From: DATBSK01 sp964532485
GTDB taxonomy: Bacteria > Actinomycetota > Acidimicrobiia > IMCC26256 > PALSA-555
DNA length: 64,000 nucleotides
Reading direction: 5' to 3'
Assembly: GCA_964532485.1 (NCBI GenBank)
Contig: CAZHKE010000013.1
Coordinates: 3,289-67,288 of the forward strand
Position numbers and translations under genes: made by a program. Positions 45,260 to 53,797 of this stretch are shown in pieces; within the stretch, counting starts at the first letter, position 1; each line of letters begins with the position of its first letter. A model generated the notes under the pieces. The model was given only the letters and a program-made list of their open reading frames with translations, had not been told where the DNA came from and did not search any database.

Positions 45260-45904
45260 ATGCGGCCACGCCTCGCGTTCGTCGGCGCGCTCGTGTGCCT
45301 GCTCGCCGTGGGCGCTGCGTGCGCCGGTGGTGGTGACGACGAGGCTGCCCCGAGCAAGGCGAAGGACGCTGCGACGGACCGGCGGGACACCGGGCCGGGC
45401 TGCAGGCACATCGTCGCCAGCGAGGGTCGGCGCTTCCGCCGGCCCGGCACGACCCTCGTCTACATGGTCGACGCGGTGACCGAGCCGCACGTCTGCTACG
45501 ACAAGATCACGTTCGTCTTCGACCCCGGTGACAGCCCCGACCTGCCGCCGGGCTACCTGGTCGAGTACCGCAAGCCTCCGTTCGTCGAGGGCATCAACAC
45601 CACGACCGAGGGCTTCGACGAGGCCAAGGCCTACCTCTACGTCGAGATGCAGCCGACGTCGACGGTCGACCTGCGCTTCGCCGGATCCGGCCGGCGGACG
45701 TACCGCGGCAACCTGCGACTCACGCTCGACAAGGCGATCCAGCACACGGTCATCGTCGAGTGGCTCGACAAGGTCGAGGACACGACCCCGGAGGACCCGA
45801 CCGACGACAAGATCATCTGGGTCATCGGGCTCGACGAGAAGCGACCGTTCACCGTCGACTCCGCGAACCAGCCGCCGCGCATCAGCATCCTCGTCATGCG
45901 CTGA
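45260..45904 (+). CDS. AMIN-like domain lipoprotein
   Basis: 214 residues with a signal peptide and lipobox VGAAC (Cys about residue 21), so exported and lipid-anchored. The mature part has an AMIN-like beta domain: HVCYDKITFVFDPGDSPDLPPGYLVEYRKPPF, then HTVIVEWLDKVED. Two Cys outside the lipobox may form a disulphide. AMIN domains often bind peptidoglycan or secretins; the specific role is unknown. Confidence 0.8.
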   Translation: MRPRLAFVGALVCLLAVGAACAGGGDDEAAPSKAKDAATDRRDTGPGCRHIVASEGRRFRRPGTTLVYMVDAVTEPHVCYDKITFVFDPGDSPDLPPGYLVEYRKPPFVEGINTTTEGFDEAKAYLYVEMQPTSTVDLRFAGSGRRTYRGNLRLTLDKAIQHTVIVEWLDKVEDTTPEDPTDDKIIWVIGLDEKRPFTVDSANQPPRISILVMR

Positions 45905-45941
45905 GCGCGGCGCCGAACGACCGAGTCGCCAGGCGGGCGCG

Positions 45942-46895
45942 TCAGGCGATCAGGACGATCTTTCCGAGCTTGCCGCCGGCTGCGAAGTGGTCGTAGGCGG
46001 CCTCGGCGTCGGCCATCGGGTACTCGGCCGCGACCGGCACGCGCAGTGCCCCTGAGGCGAGCAGCGGCAGCACCGACCGCTCGATGCCGCGGGCGGCGAT
46101 CGCCTTGCCCTCGAGTGGGCGGGCCCGCAGCGTCGATGCGTGGATGCGGCCGCGCGTCGCCATGAGCTGGAGCAGGTTGATCTCGACCGTGGCGCCGCCA
46201 CCGACGCCGATCACGACGACGCGGCCTCCGGTCGTCAGCGCCGCGAGGTCGCCAGGCAGGTTGGGCCCACCGATGAGCTCGAGCACGACGTCGTACGGGC
46301 CGCGGTCGGTGTAGGCGTCGGGCGCGCAGACCTCGACGACTCCGGCCGCCCCGCCGATCTCGGCGACATCGCCGCGGAGCGCTTCGTTGCGGACGGTCGC
46401 GACCACGCGCGCGCCGGCGCGCGCCGCGAGCTGGACTCCCGCGATCCCGACACCGCCGGCCGCGCCGTGCACGAGCACCCGCTCGCCGACGGCGAGCTCG
46501 CACTGCGTGAACAGCGCGTCGTGCGCGGTCGTGAACACCTCCGGGAATCCGCCGGCCTCCGGCCAGGCGAGACCCTCGGGCACCGGGAGCGCGACGCGCT
46601 CGTGGACGAGGGCGAGCTCGGCCTGGCCGCCGCCGCCGACGACGGCCATGACCCGGTCGCCGCCCGCGAACCGCGTGACGCCCGCCCCGGTGCCGACGAC
46701 CTCGCCTGCGAGCTCGAGGCCGGGGACGTCGGCGGGAGCGTCGTGCGGCGCCGCGTAGAGCCCGCGTCGTTGGAGCATGTCGGCGCCGTTGAGCCCCGCC
46801 GCACGCACGGACACGAGCAGCTCCCCGTGCCCTGGCTCCGGGTCTGGTCGTGTCGCCCAGTCGAGTCGACCGTCGGTGATCGTGACCGCTCGCAT
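45942..46895 (-). CDS. NAD(P)H quinone oxidoreductase, zeta-crystallin/MDR type
   Basis: 317 residues of the medium-chain dehydrogenase superfamily without structural zinc Cys clusters. Marks are PADVPGLELAGEVVGTG, RVLVHGAAGGVGIAGVQLAARAGARVVATVRN (NADPH Rossmann) and the C-terminal YPMADAEAAYDHFAAGGKLGKIVLI. It reduces quinones or enones with NADPH. ATG start at 46895. Confidence 0.92.
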   Translation of the reverse strand: MRAVTITDGRLDWATRPDPEPGHGELLVSVRAAGLNGADMLQRRGLYAAPHDAPADVPGLELAGEVVGTGAGVTRFAGGDRVMAVVGGGGQAELALVHERVALPVPEGLAWPEAGGFPEVFTTAHDALFTQCELAVGERVLVHGAAGGVGIAGVQLAARAGARVVATVRNEALRGDVAEIGGAAGVVEVCAPDAYTDRGPYDVVLELIGGPNLPGDLAALTTGGRVVVIGVGGGATVEINLLQLMATRGRIHASTLRARPLEGKAIAARGIERSVLPLLASGALRVPVAAEYPMADAEAAYDHFAAGGKLGKIVLIA

Positions 46896-46914
46896 GGCGG
46901 CAGCGTACGGCGAC

Positions 46915-47640
46915 TCACCCTCGCCGGTCAGCGGTCAGCGGGCGGGCGACCCTCCCGACGGCGGTCAGCACCGTGGCGCGCGGGCCGACGATCACGCCCC
47001 AGCGCGCCGCCGGCGCCTCGCCCAGGTCGTGGGTGAGCATCACCGCTCGGGTCGGGACGACCTGTTGCAGGCACGCGAAGCCGGTCTGGAGACCGTCGCG
47101 GCACGGGACTGCGTCGCGACCGGGGTCGAGCACCAGCACGTCCCAGCGACCGGGCTGCAGGCCGCTCGAGCGGAGCACGCGTTCGGCGACGGCGGCCGCG
47201 GTCGCGGCGTCGGGCGCGACCCCACCGACGTCGGCGACGAACTGGACGCCGGGCACGGTGCAGCCGTACGGCGCTTCGGGGGCCGCGCAGATGGTCGCTC
47301 GGTCACCGGCCGGACCGAGCAGCGTCGTGCTGTCGCTGAACTGGACGTACCAGCCGCTCGGCGCTCGGTTCAGGTAGAGCTCGCGCACGTCGTCCTGGGC
47401 CTCCCAGCCGGCGGTGGTGCGCTCGGGTGCGGTGTCGATGCCGAACGCCCGCGCCGCGCGCGCGACGTCCGCCCGGTCGAGGTGCGGCCGGCGGGTGCTG
47501 GGTGCCAGCGTGACGTCCGCATCGCCGCCGCTCCCGCTGCCCCCCGCCCGCGCGAGCGCCGGGGTCAGGGCAGACGCAGCGGCCGCCAGGAGGAGCACGC
47601 AGGCAGCGCTGCGAAGCGGTTGGAGCGCCGGATGAGCCAT
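46915..47640 (-). CDS. Secreted hypothetical protein
   Basis: 241 residues with a clear signal peptide (LRSAACVLLLAAAASALTPALARA) and a short Gly-rich linker. The mature part (RADVARAARAFGIDT, WYVQFSDSTTLLGP, RPLTADRRG) has paired Cys residues and no domain I recognise. It starts 92 nt from the divergent small gene and is followed closely by the quinone reductase gene. Confidence 0.72.
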   Translation of the reverse strand: MAHPALQPLRSAACVLLLAAAASALTPALARAGGSGSGGDADVTLAPSTRRPHLDRADVARAARAFGIDTAPERTTAGWEAQDDVRELYLNRAPSGWYVQFSDSTTLLGPAGDRATICAAPEAPYGCTVPGVQFVADVGGVAPDAATAAAVAERVLRSSGLQPGRWDVLVLDPGRDAVPCRDGLQTGFACLQQVVPTRAVMLTHDLGEAPAARWGVIVGPRATVLTAVGRVARPLTADRRG

Positions 47641-47731
47641 GGCGTCCCCCTCGTGTCGTCGTCGGGGCTCGTGGCCGGTCGACGGAAGGTTCTCGGCCGG
47701 CGTCGCCGTCCTCGCTCGCTACGGTACGCGC

Positions 47732-48139
47732 GTGAACCCGGATCGAGAAGCGGCGGGCCCGCCCAACCGCCCGCACCGGGCAGTAGCGGGGCCGGTGGCG
47801 TTCTTCGACGACGAGGAGAACGAGCTGGTGCTCGACGCCGAGGACGCGCGCACGTTCTGGACGCTGACGGGCGGGCTCGACGGGGCGACCGTCTCCGCAT
47901 GCCCGGGCTGCGCGGCTCGCGTCCTGGCGTGCGTGGCCCTGGTCGACCTGCTCGACGACGCGCCACCCCATCCGCGGGCCCGTGAGGTGCGCGAGCTGGC
48001 CGACGACGCGCCGACGTTGCACCTCTACGTCGTCGACCTGGCGTCGCCGTGTCGCCACCTCGCGTGGCGAGACCCCGGCTATGCGGAGTGGCGGGAGGCG
48101 GTCGCCGATGTCGTCGACGACGTTCGTGGCCCTCGCTGA
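47732..48139 (+). CDS. Hypothetical protein with Cys cluster
   Basis: 135 residues from a GTG that lies 6 nt after TACGGT (47720-47725). Acidic; SACPGCAARVLAC and a later SPCRHLAW give four or five Cys/His that could hold zinc. No family recognised. The -10-to-start spacing matches other leaderless genes here and supports expression. Confidence 0.6.
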   Translation: MNPDREAAGPPNRPHRAVAGPVAFFDDEENELVLDAEDARTFWTLTGGLDGATVSACPGCAARVLACVALVDLLDDAPPHPRAREVRELADDAPTLHLYVVDLASPCRHLAWRDPGYAEWREAVADVVDDVRGPR

Positions 48140-48151
48140 GCCCGCGACCGG

Positions 48152-48739
48152 CTAGCGGTCGACGCGTGGGCGCTTGAACTCGTTGAGGCGGGTCCAGTCG
48201 AGCAGGTCGATCATCCGCTCGAGGTCGTCGACGCGACCGCGCTCCATGAACCGGACGAACGCGGCGTTCTCGCCCTCGATGAACGTCGGCACGCCCCACA
48301 CACCCCACCGCTCGACGGCCTCGGTGTGCTCGGCGGCGAGGGTGGTGAGCGGTCGACCGCTCCAGACCTCGGCAGCCACGGCCTCGGCGTCGAGCCCGAC
48401 GCTCGTCACCGCATCTCGCAGGACGTCCTCGTGGCCGAGCTTCAGGCCCTTGTCGTGGCGCACTGCGAACAGCGCGAGGTGCGCCTCGTCGAACTGGTCG
48501 GCGAACGCGTCGCGCACCGCGATGCCGTACAGCAGAGCGAGCACGCCGCCGCCCCACGCACCTGGTGCGCGTTCCCAGACCGGTGGCTCACCCTCCTCGG
48601 AGTGGACCTGGTCCAGCGAGAACGGGAGATAGCGGAACTCGAAGTCGCCGCCGTCGCGCACGGCGTTGACGGCCGCCGCGTTGCCGTTGTAGGCGAAGGG
48701 ACAGCGGTAGTCGAACGTGACGGCCAGTGCTCGGGTCAC
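48152..48739 (-). CDS. DsbA-family (thioredoxin-fold) oxidoreductase
   Basis: 195 residues. AVTFDYRCPFAYNGN is a thioredoxin-fold start in which the CxxC becomes CPFA, as in DsbA-family isomerases such as 2-hydroxychromene-2-carboxylate isomerase and FrnE-like proteins. The C-terminal VERWGVWGVPTFIEGENAAFVRFME has the cis-Pro. No signal peptide, so cytosolic. GTG start at 48739 has AGGAGG 6 nt upstream. Confidence 0.85.
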   Translation of the reverse strand: MTRALAVTFDYRCPFAYNGNAAAVNAVRDGGDFEFRYLPFSLDQVHSEEGEPPVWERAPGAWGGGVLALLYGIAVRDAFADQFDEAHLALFAVRHDKGLKLGHEDVLRDAVTSVGLDAEAVAAEVWSGRPLTTLAAEHTEAVERWGVWGVPTFIEGENAAFVRFMERGRVDDLERMIDLLDWTRLNEFKRPRVDR

Positions 48740-48768
48740 GGGTGCCTCCTGAGTCGGAGACGCCAACG

Positions 48769-49320
48769 CTACCGCTCTCGCAGCCGCCCCTCCGCGACGA
48801 ACCGGCGCGCGGCCGGTGCGAGCGCAAGGCCCAGCGCCGCCCCGGCGAGCGCGTCGGACGCGTGGTGCATCCTCACGTAGACGCGGCTGCCGGCGACCAG
48901 CCCGGCGAGGACGAACCACGCTGGCGCGACCGCGCGGCCCTTCCCGAGCACGCTCGCGCACATGAACGCGGTCGCAGCATGCCCGGAGGGGAACGACGAG
49001 GTGATGGGGCGACGCATCCCGTAGGGGAGCGGCTCTTCGTGCTCGAAGTGCTCCGTCGGCCTGACCCGCCGGAAGAGTGACTTCACGCCGGCGTTGGTGA
49101 TCGCGGACTCCATTCCGAGGGCGGCGCTGAAGCGCAGCGCGAACGCCGGGCTGCGCCTGCGCACCCCGTGGACGACGCCGACCGCGTGCCACAGCATGCC
49201 GTGATCGGCGGCACTGGACAGCGAGTAGAAGACCCGGTCGAGCGCCGGGCTGCGATGCTGGTCGAGCCAGGCATCGACGCGGGCGTCGAACGCCGCGACC
49301 CGTTCACGGATGCCGCGCAC
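48769..49320 (-). CDS. PAP2-family phosphatase
   Basis: 183 residues with several membrane helices. The three PAP2 motifs are present: KSLFRRVRP, SSFPSGHAATAFM and SRVYVRMHHASD. Probably removes phosphate from a lipid phosphate or prenyl diphosphate. GTG start at 49320. Confidence 0.88.
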   Translation of the reverse strand: MRGIRERVAAFDARVDAWLDQHRSPALDRVFYSLSSAADHGMLWHAVGVVHGVRRRSPAFALRFSAALGMESAITNAGVKSLFRRVRPTEHFEHEEPLPYGMRRPITSSFPSGHAATAFMCASVLGKGRAVAPAWFVLAGLVAGSRVYVRMHHASDALAGAALGLALAPAARRFVAEGRLRER

Positions 49321-49360
49321 CCGCCCAGTGTTGCCCAGCCGGCCGGCGTGGGCGGAACCG

Positions 49361-50203
49361 CTACTTGCCGGTGGCGAGGGGGAGCGCAGGCTCGATGACC
49401 GTGCCCGGCCCGCGCAGCTCGGCGGCCTGCTCGGGATCTCCGCCGTGCGCCGGGCAGTAGGGCTTGAACGAGCAGAAGTCGCACAGGCGGCTCGGGTGGG
49501 GCCGGAAGTCGTCGCGCGCACACGCGCGCTCGATCGCGCTCCAGAGCGCAGTCGTCTTGCGGGCCACGCCCCGAGTCGACTGCTCGGTGGGTGTCGCGAT
49601 GATCGCTTCGGGCTTGGAGAGGTACAGCAGCTGCACGCGAGCCGGGCGTCGGCCCAGCATCTGCTCGCACAGCAGCGCGTACGTGTGGACCCCGCCGAGA
49701 CTCTTCCCCTCGAAGAGCTCGGACGGCACGCGCCCCGTCTTGTAGTCGGTGACCACGAGCTCGCCACCGTCATCGAGCTCGAGCCGGTCGATGATGCCGC
49801 GCAGGCGCACCGGGCCGATCTCGGCCTGGAGCTTGAGCTCGAGGCCGATCGGGTGCACGGTCGTCGGATCTTCGAGCTCGAAGTAACGCTGCACCAGCGC
49901 TTCCGCGTCGAGGTGGAAGAGCGCCCACTCCTCGTCGCTGAGCTCGAGCTGCGCGAACTCGGGGTGCTCGGCGAGCTCGGCCCGGGCGCGATCGAGGTCG
50001 GCGAGAGCGGCGTCGACGCTGCGGTCGTCGGGCGGCCGGCACATGAGCAGCTCGAGCGCTCGGTGCACGAGCGTGCCCTTGGACGCCCACGGCGACGGCG
50101 GCTCCGGCAGGCGATCGAGGTACGAGAACCGGAACGCGAGAGGGCACTCCTTGAAGGCCGAGACCGAGCTCGGCGAGAGGGAGTACGGCAGCGCCCGACC
50201 CAT
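49361..50203 (-). CDS. RecB-like PD-(D/E)XK nuclease
   Basis: 280 residues. SPSSVSAFKECPLAFRFSYLDRLPEP at the N-terminus and a catalytic core RGIIDRLELDDGGELVVTDYKTGR match Cas4/RecB-family nucleases. RPHPSRLCDFCSFKPYCPA is an Fe-S cluster-like Cys set that, with CP near residue 20, is common in AddB/Cas4-type nucleases. No cas genes are nearby; a DNA repair role is likely. ATG at 50203, 7 nt after TACCGT (50216-50211). Confidence 0.87.
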   Translation of the reverse strand: MGRALPYSLSPSSVSAFKECPLAFRFSYLDRLPEPPSPWASKGTLVHRALELLMCRPPDDRSVDAALADLDRARAELAEHPEFAQLELSDEEWALFHLDAEALVQRYFELEDPTTVHPIGLELKLQAEIGPVRLRGIIDRLELDDGGELVVTDYKTGRVPSELFEGKSLGGVHTYALLCEQMLGRRPARVQLLYLSKPEAIIATPTEQSTRGVARKTTALWSAIERACARDDFRPHPSRLCDFCSFKPYCPAHGGDPEQAAELRGPGTVIEPALPLATGK

Positions 50204-50330
50204 CGATCGCACGGTACCGCCGGGGTGTGACATCCCCGAGGATTTCCCCCTCCACGGCGTCGCTCGCTCCGCGTCGTCACCTACTGTGCGCGTCGGAGCA
50301 CGCGCGTCGGCACCGAGGAGGACGGGGATC

Positions 50331-51359
50331 ATGAAGGTGGATGGCGGGATCCCGGCCTCGGGCATCGACGAGATCGTGCGCGTGGCCCGCGAGCTGGAGG
50401 AGGTGGGCTACGACGGCGGCCTCACGGCCGAGACGAACCACGACCCGTTCTTCGCGTTGCTCGTCGCCGCCGAGCACACCGAGTCGCTCGAGCTCGGCAC
50501 GGGCATCGCCGTGGCGTTCGCCCGCAGCCCGATGACGCTCGCCAACATCGGCTACGACCTGCAGGCGTACTCGCGAGGCCGCTTCCGGATGGGTCTCGGC
50601 AGCCAGATCAAGGCGCACATCGAGANNNNNNNNNNCTTCTCCATGCCCTGGTCGCACCCGGCGGCGAGGATGCGCGAGCTGATCCTGGCGGTCCGTGCGA
50701 TCTGGGCGTGCTGGAACGACGGAGTGCCCCTCGACTTCCGCGGTGAGTTCTACCGGCACACGCTGATGACACCGTTCTTCGACCCGGGCCCGAACCCGTT
50801 CGGGACGCCGACGGTCCATCTCGCCGCGGTGGGTGAGCGGATGACCGAGGTGGCGGGCGAGGTCGCCGACGGCGTCATCCTGCACGCGTTCACGACCGAG
50901 CAGTACGTGCGCGAGGTCACGCTGCCCGCCCTCGAGCGCGGGTTCGCGAAGGCCGGCAAGGAGCGTGCCGACTTCGAGATCTCGGGGCCGATGTTCGTGG
51001 TGTCGGGGACGACCGACGAGGAGCTCGACCGAGCGCGTCGCGGCACCCGTGAGCAGATCGCGTTCTATGGCTCGACGCCCGCGTACCGCGGCGTCCTCGA
51101 GCTCCACGGCTGGGGTGCCTTGCAAGCTGATCTCAATCAGCTGTCGAAGCGCGGCGAGTGGACCGCGATGGGCGACCTGATCACCGACGACATCCTCGAG
51201 ACGTTCGCGGTGGTCGCCGCACCCGAGGACGTGCCGAAGGCGATGCTCGCCCGCTTCGGTGGCGTCGTCGACCGGCTCCAGCTCTACGCGCCCTACCGCA
51301 GCGATCCAGAGCGCTGGAAGCAGGTGCTGGCGAGCTTCCGCGAGCACGACGGCGGGTGA
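50331..51359 (+). CDS. LLM-class F420-dependent oxidoreductase
   Basis: About 342 residues, luciferase-like TIM barrel. Marks are AETNHDPFFALLVAAEHTESLELGTGIAVAF, GYDLQAYSRGRFRMGLGSQIKAHIE and FSMPWSHPAARMRELILAVRAIW. TIGR03617-type F420 oxidoreductases match this pattern. It needs reduced F420, in line with cofC at 14 kb. ATG at 50331 with GGAGGA upstream. A run of 10 N interrupts codon positions after HIE; the frame is preserved. Confidence 0.9.
   Translation: MKVDGGIPASGIDEIVRVARELEEVGYDGGLTAETNHDPFFALLVAAEHTESLELGTGIAVAFARSPMTLANIGYDLQAYSRGRFRMGLGSQIKAHIEXXXXFSMPWSHPAARMRELILAVRAIWACWNDGVPLDFRGEFYRHTLMTPFFDPGPNPFGTPTVHLAAVGERMTEVAGEVADGVILHAFTTEQYVREVTLPALERGFAKAGKERADFEISGPMFVVSGTTDEELDRARRGTREQIAFYGSTPAYRGVLELHGWGALQADLNQLSKRGEWTAMGDLITDDILETFAVVAAPEDVPKAMLARFGGVVDRLQLYAPYRSDPERWKQVLASFREHDGG
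50626..50635. other. Short assembly gap (10 N) inside the LLM gene
   Basis: Ten N between HIE and FSMPW. Family members usually read about two residues there, so probably only four bases are missing (4 and 10 keep the same frame). Confidence 0.95.
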
Positions 51360-51453
51360 CCGCCGCAAGCCCGGTTCGCGTCGCCCGCCGCGCTCCTCGG
51401 CGCCGTCGCGGGAGTCTCAGCCGCGCTTCAGGTTCGTTCGTCACACTGCTCCC

Positions 51454-51984
51454 ATGACCGACGACGAGACCCCGGACGAGGAGTCGGCGAACGCCGACAC
51501 CGAACCGATCGACCCCGGCCGTCCGGCCGCGGGCGACGCGCCTGACTCCGCCCAGCCCCCCGACGGCGCGTCGACCCGGCCGGACGGTTCGGGGGTCAGC
51601 ATCCCGAGCTGGCTCGCGGGCGCCCTCGTGGTCGTGCTGGCGCTGCTCATCGGCGGCGCGGGCTTCGCCATCGGGCGCGCGACCGCCGACGACGACCACG
51701 ACGTCCGGCCGATCATCGGGATCGAGGGCCGTGGCGGTCCCGACCGGGGGTCGCGCACGTTCCCCGTCCCCGGTGGCGGCCGGGGCGAGCTGCCCGGGTT
51801 CCCGGGCGGACCGAACGGCCGCGGCGGCGACCGTCAGGGGCCGAGGGCCGTGCCCGGCTTCCCGGGCGAGCGCGACCGCAGCGACGACGGTGGCGAGGAC
51901 GGGTCCGACCGGCGGGCCGACTCCGACGACGACTCCGGCGCCGACTCTGACGGGTCGTCCCCGCCGCAGCTTCCCGGCACCTGA
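51454..51984 (+). CDS. Single-pass membrane protein with acidic and Gly/Pro-rich tails
   Basis: 176 residues. The N-terminal cytoplasmic part is acidic and Pro-rich; one helix at about residues 51-72 (SWLAGALVVVLALLIGGAGF); and an extracellular Gly/Pro/Arg/Asp-rich tail (PGGGRGELPGFPGG, then DDDSGADSD). Low complexity prevents family assignment. ATG at 51454. Confidence 0.65.
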   Translation: MTDDETPDEESANADTEPIDPGRPAAGDAPDSAQPPDGASTRPDGSGVSIPSWLAGALVVVLALLIGGAGFAIGRATADDDHDVRPIIGIEGRGGPDRGSRTFPVPGGGRGELPGFPGGPNGRGGDRQGPRAVPGFPGERDRSDDGGEDGSDRRADSDDDSGADSDGSSPPQLPGT

Positions 51985-52040
51985 GTTCGTACACTCTCCC
52001 TGCGCCGACTGCCGATCTGGCGGCGAAAGGGGGGACGACG

Positions 52041-52361
52041 ATGGTGAAGCGCACGCTCGGCGACGTCGCCACGAGGGTCCTGTTCGAGAACGACAAGGTG
52101 CGAGTGTGGGAGATGGACCTCGCGCCAGGTGAGTCGTCGGACCTGCACGAGCACACGTTGGACTACCTCCTCATCCAGCTCGAGGGCGACAAGATCGCCG
52201 GCATCTTCGAGGAGGACACCGCGGGCGCCTATCCGCCGGGCACCGTCGAGGGCGACGTCGCACCCGGGAACGCGATCTTCATCGAGAAGGGCGGCATCGA
52301 GACCGCCAAGAACACCGGCACCCGGCGCTACCGAGAGATCCTCGTCGAGCTCAAGGAGTGA
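52041..52361 (+). CDS. Cupin-domain protein
   Basis: 106 residues forming one double-stranded beta barrel: VLFENDKVRVWEMDLAPGESSDLHEHTLDYLLIQLEGD with His ligands HEH, and VAPGNAIFIEKGGIETAKNTG. AAAGGGGGGA lies upstream of the ATG. Substrate unknown. Its stop codon is contained in the first copy of the 56-bp repeat that follows. Confidence 0.85.
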   Translation: MVKRTLGDVATRVLFENDKVRVWEMDLAPGESSDLHEHTLDYLLIQLEGDKIAGIFEEDTAGAYPPGTVEGDVAPGNAIFIEKGGIETAKNTGTRRYREILVELKE

Positions 52362-52657
52362 GCGGCCGCGGGCCGGGTGTCCCGGCACGCAGCGAGCGAC
52401 CCGGGGGGTCGGAGTGAGCGGCCGCGGGCCGGGTGTCCCGGCACGCAGCGAGCGACCCGGGGGGTCGGAGTGAGCGGCCGCGGGCCGGGTGTCCCGGCAC
52501 GCNNNNNNNNNNNNNNNNNNNNNNNNNNNNNNNNNNNNNNNNNNNNNNNNNNNNNNNNNNNNNNNNNNNNNNNNNNNNNNNNNNNNNNNNNNNNNNNNNN
52601 NNGCGAGCGACCCGGGGGGTCGGAGTGAGCGGCCGCGGGCCGGGTGTCCCGGCACGC
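52355..52657. repeat. Tandem array of a 56-bp palindromic repeat (interrupted by a gap)
   Basis: Units begin with GGAGTGAGCGG at 52355, 52411 and 52467, a fourth lies after the N run at 52622. Each contains GCCGGG-TGT-CCCGGC, a 6-bp stem with a 3-nt loop, and ends CGACCCGGGGGGTC. Copies are identical where visible. The first supplies the cupin stop codon, the last the CoA-transferase start. Phase shows the 100-N gap is not true length: real lengths of 57, 113 or similar (1 modulo 56) would fit. Confidence 0.93.
52503..52602. other. Assembly gap (100 N) in the repeat array
   Basis: The gap falls inside tandem repeats and is out of phase with the 56-bp unit, so the copy number is unresolved. 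Confidence 0.98.
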
Positions 52658-53797
52658 GATCTCGGGCCGCTGACCGGGCTGCGGGTGCTCGAGGTCGCAA
52701 CCCTCTTCGCCGCACCGCAGGTCGCGACGATGCTCGGCGATCTCGGCGCCGACGTCGTGAAGGTCGAGCCGCCGGGTGGTGATCCGATGCGCGCGATGGG
52801 TCAGCGGCGTGGCGGTCGATCCGTGGCTTGGGAGGCGATCGGGCGCAACAAGCGGTCGATCGTGCTCGAGCTGGCGGCCGGCGGTCCCGATCGCGACACG
52901 TTCAACGGGTTGGTCCGTGCGGCCGACGTGCTCGTCGAGAACCTGCCTCAGTCGGTCCGCACGCGGTGGGGGTGCGGGTACGAGGCCCTCACGGCGCACA
53001 ATCCGCGCCTCGTGGTCGTGAGCGTCAGCTGCTACGGGCGGACCGGACCGTACGCGGATCGGCCCGGCGCCGGCACGCTCGCGGAGGCGCACGCAGGCCT
53101 TGCCCACATGACCGGCGAGCGCGACGGGCCGCCGATGCTCGCGTCGGTGGCGATCGGCGACACCCTCACCGCGTTCTCGGGGGTGATCGGCGCGGTTGCC
53201 GCGTGCTGGTCACGTGACGCACGCGGCGGTTCGGGGCGACTCGTCGACGTGAGCATGTACGAGCCGGTGCTCGCGGTGTTGGGCGGCGCGATCGCGGGAT
53301 GGGACGGCGTGAGCGAGTCACCGGCTCGCTCTGGGAGCCGGGTCCACGGCGGTGCGCCGCGCAACGTGTATCGAACCCGCGACGATCGCTACGTCGCGGT
53401 CTCGGGCACCACCGACACGCAGGTGGCGCGCCTGCTGCCGCTGATCGCCCACGACACCGACGAGGATCGCGAGCGCTTCGGGAGCGCGGCGGCACGGGCT
53501 GCCGCCGCCGACGACCTGGACGCGCTCGTCGCCGCATGGGTCGCGGCGCGCGATCGTGACGAGGTCGTCGCGGCGCTGCTCGAGGCGCGGATCCCCGTGA
53601 GCCCGGTGAACGACGTGGCCGATCTCGTCGCCGACCCGCACGTACGTGCCCGTGAGAGCCTCCTGACGCTCGAAGCAGGCGGCGACGTCCTGGTGCCGGC
53701 GCCGCTGCCGAGCATGTCGGGTGCCCGCCGCTCGCCGCTGCCCGCACCGACGCTCGACGGTGACCGCGAGTCGGTGCTCGCCGACTGGTGCACCTAG
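52625..53797 (+). CDS. CaiB/BaiF family CoA-transferase
   Basis: About 390 residues, class III CoA-transferase. LTGLRVLEVATLFAAPQVATMLGDLGADVVKVEPPGGDPMR opens the family domain; GSGRLVDVSMYEPVLAVLGG holds the catalytic Asp; NVYRTRDDRYVAVSG and RIPVSPVNDVADLVADPHV follow. The start is a GTG at 52625 inside the last copy of the 56-bp repeat, so residues 1-11 (VSGRGPGVPAR) are repeat-derived. No other start precedes the conserved domain. Acyl substrate unknown. Confidence 0.87.
   Translation: MSGRGPGVPARDLGPLTGLRVLEVATLFAAPQVATMLGDLGADVVKVEPPGGDPMRAMGQRRGGRSVAWEAIGRNKRSIVLELAAGGPDRDTFNGLVRAADVLVENLPQSVRTRWGCGYEALTAHNPRLVVVSVSCYGRTGPYADRPGAGTLAEAHAGLAHMTGERDGPPMLASVAIGDTLTAFSGVIGAVAACWSRDARGGSGRLVDVSMYEPVLAVLGGAIAGWDGVSESPARSGSRVHGGAPRNVYRTRDDRYVAVSGTTDTQVARLLPLIAHDTDEDRERFGSAAARAAAADDLDALVAAWVAARDRDEVVAALLEARIPVSPVNDVADLVADPHVRARESLLTLEAGGDVLVPAPLPSMSGARRSPLPAPTLDGDRESVLADWCT

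Noticed and set aside
52355..52657. CRISPR array
   Set aside because: Repeats are directly tandem with no unique spacers, and no cas genes are nearby. The RecB-like nuclease at 49.4 kb alone is not evidence.
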